From Myxococcales bacterium (lineage in GTDB: Bacteria > Myxococcota_A > Polyangia > Polyangiales > GCA-016699535), in contig CP064980.1 of NCBI GenBank assembly GCA_016699535.1, positions 3,914,001 through 3,978,000 on the forward strand: a stretch of DNA of 64,000 nt, written 5' to 3'. Each line of letters starts with the position of its first letter. Positions within the stretch are counted from its first letter, which is position 1. Both the position numbers and the translations under genes were made by a program. Positions 62,827-64,000 of the stretch are shown here, one piece after another. Under the pieces are notes generated by a model. It searched no databases. It saw nothing but the letters and a program-made list of their open reading frames with translations, and had not been told where the DNA came from.

Positions 62827-63573
62827 ATGTTTGAATACCTTCTCCTTTGCATCGCTGGTGTTTTCGCCGGATACATCAACGCGATGGCAGGGGCGGGTTC
62901 TTTGCTTACTCTACCCGCACTAATTTTCACAGGCCTTGACGCCAATGCTGCAAATGCCACCAACCGAATTTCAGTACTGTTTCAAACCATCGCAACAAGC
63001 ATAACCTACAAACGGCATGGCATCGCAATTCAGAAAAAGCAACTTTGGATCCTTTTTCCATCATGCGTTGGCGGCATATTGGGAGCTTATGCTGCAACAC
63101 GCTTTTCAAAAGAAGTTTTTCAAGTCTGCATCGCCATCGTCATGCTTTTCATGCTTCCGTTAAACTTTATAAAAAAGCGAAACAATGACGGAAGTCACAC
63201 CGACCTCCCTTTCAACTGGCCTACGGCTTTCGTGTTTTTAGCTATAGGTTTTTATGCTGGCTTTATCCAAGCAGCGGCAGGTCTTATCATTCTTTTCTAT
63301 CTTGCTTACGCCACCCGGATGAATCTAATTCAAGCCAACGCCATCAAGGTGAGCATTATTATGGTCCTCACCCTATGGGCGCTTGTGACCTTTTTCTTCT
63401 TTGATGCCCAAATTGATTTCGGGCGGGGTCTTTTACTTGCCCTTAGCACTGCGATAGGCGGCGTTCTAGGGGCCCATGCAAGCGTAAAGCGTGGTGAGAA
63501 ACTTATACGCGTGGTGCTCACTATCACGGTCTTGGCAAGTGCAGCCAACCTTTTGTGGCGCGCTTTAACTTAG
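62827..63573 (+). CDS. TauE/SafE-family membrane transporter
   Basis: A 248-aa integral membrane protein with seven or eight hydrophobic helices. The start LLLCIAGVFAGYINAMAGAG with SLLTLPALIF is the TauE/SafE (DUF81) signature, and the second half repeats it weakly (AIGFYAGFIQAAAGLIILFY), as expected from the family's internal duplication. Such proteins export sulfite, sulfoacetate or related anions; substrate is unknown here. Its stop overlaps the stop of the converging peptidase gene. Confidence 0.87.
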   Translation: MFEYLLLCIAGVFAGYINAMAGAGSLLTLPALIFTGLDANAANATNRISVLFQTIATSITYKRHGIAIQKKQLWILFPSCVGGILGAYAATRFSKEVFQVCIAIVMLFMLPLNFIKKRNNDGSHTDLPFNWPTAFVFLAIGFYAGFIQAAAGLIILFYLAYATRMNLIQANAIKVSIIMVLTLWALVTFFFFDAQIDFGRGLLLALSTAIGGVLGAHASVKRGEKLIRVVLTITVLASAANLLWRALT

Positions 63574-64000
63574 AAGACAGCATCAAGACCCAATACACGG
63601 ATATCTTCTTTTGAGATATTTAGAGAGAAATTCCTTATTGCCACGTCTTCCTGAAGGAGGCTCTTAGGCTGAGCTCCCGGATAACTTGGGCTTTGTTGTG
63701 ATGCTGCTAATAGTTCCTGAATAACCGGCGCTGCTTTTGGAACTATCATAACAATTTGTAAATTTTTCAAATCAAAATATTTTTTAATATTTTTATTAAT
63801 TTCTTGTTTCCCAAGCGCTTTCCATTGTCTGATCAAAGACGAATAGATGTTTTCTTCCATAGCATAAAACTTAGCATCCAGTGCCTGAGCAAGTTTTTCC
63901 GAAGCGCTTTGAGAGAACAAAGCATAGTAATTGACAAGAAAATGTTTCATCCGTTGTACTTCTTGTTCATTGAGACCTTGAGAGGTGAGTCGCTCCAGTT
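63570..64000 (-). CDS. C-terminal end of an M16 (pitrilysin-like) zinc peptidase, 5' end outside window
   Basis: The minus-strand frame is open from the window edge and contains the last 143 codons. LERLTSQGLNEQEVQRMKHFL, the helix SEKLAQALDAKFYAMEEN, the strand IVMIVPKAAPVIQELL and the final DVAIRNFSLNISKEDIRVLG look like the closing part of an insulinase-family (M16) C-terminal domain. The zinc site (HxxEH) would lie in the missing N-terminal half, so activity cannot be judged. The ATG at 63950 is internal. Confidence 0.65.
   Translation of the reverse strand, partial: LERLTSQGLNEQEVQRMKHFLVNYYALFSQSASEKLAQALDAKFYAMEENIYSSLIRQWKALGKQEINKNIKKYFDLKNLQIVMIVPKAAPVIQELLAASQQSPSYPGAQPKSLLQEDVAIRNFSLNISKEDIRVLGLDAVF

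Overview
The window reads as chromosomal DNA of an uncultured or lightly studied Myxococcota-like (deltaproteobacterial) bacterium. The gene content points there: a Cys-rich metal-binding-motif lipoprotein, TPR/PEGA proteins, zinc-ribbon plus FHA proteins, a stand-alone PilZ protein, an FHA plus DUF4388 (PATAN) protein, a roadblock/LC7 protein and many small lipoproteins. Base composition is moderate by eye, unlike the very GC-rich cultured myxobacteria. No phage, IS transposase, CRISPR array or rRNA operon was seen.

Layout. 1-9.9 kb: end of a 2-oxoacid dehydrogenase E2 gene, two secreted/lipoprotein genes, dnaX-recR, an orphan SctV/FlhA-type export gate and a large lipoprotein. 10-17 kb: a hairpin-rich intergenic block, two tandem zinc-ribbon/double-FHA genes, a histone H1-like gene, an OmpA-like lipoprotein, rng, PilZ and an FHA/PATAN regulator. 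17-27 kb: an outer-membrane block of a metallopeptidase-propeller-barrel protein followed by tamB and tamA with overlapping ATGA. 27-36 kb: a deacetylase-like lipoprotein, the rpsB-tsf-pyrH-frr operon, an esterase lipoprotein, a vanadium-haloperoxidase-type lipoprotein and a LapA-like protein. 36-44.5 kb: a methyltransferase, a DUF255 thioredoxin protein, a PLD-family synthase, yacG, and hemE-hemY. 44.5-50 kb: a degraded winged-helix/nucleotidyltransferase pair, accD-folC, pgeF and two SCP2-like genes. 50-56 kb: a tandem array of structured 157-bp repeats beside tRNA-Leu(AAG), roadblock, aroQ, accB-accC and a large TPR protein. 56-64 kb: tRNA-Gly(CCC), an ArsR-methyltransferase/ahcY operon, a lytic transglycosylase, argS, a TauE-like transporter and the C-terminus of an M16 peptidase.

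Pathways. Fatty acid synthesis is represented by accB, accC and accD (accA is not in the window), haem synthesis by hemE-hemY, translation by rpsB, tsf, frr, argS and two tRNAs, methionine-cycle recycling by ahcY under a probable SAH-sensing regulator, and outer-membrane assembly by tamA/tamB.

A strong feature of this sequence is the number of single-base lesions: at least twelve one-base indels, mostly in short homopolymers, split nine genes (including argS, hemY, tamA, yacG and sctV), and one in-frame stop splits a tenth. Because indispensable genes are hit, most are probably consensus errors. Reconstructed gene extents are given here. The most novel-looking signals are non-coding: the covarying repeat array, a pair of identical regulatory sequences upstream of accD and the ArsR-methyltransferase gene, and long imperfect palindromes at 10.2 and 40.5 kb.
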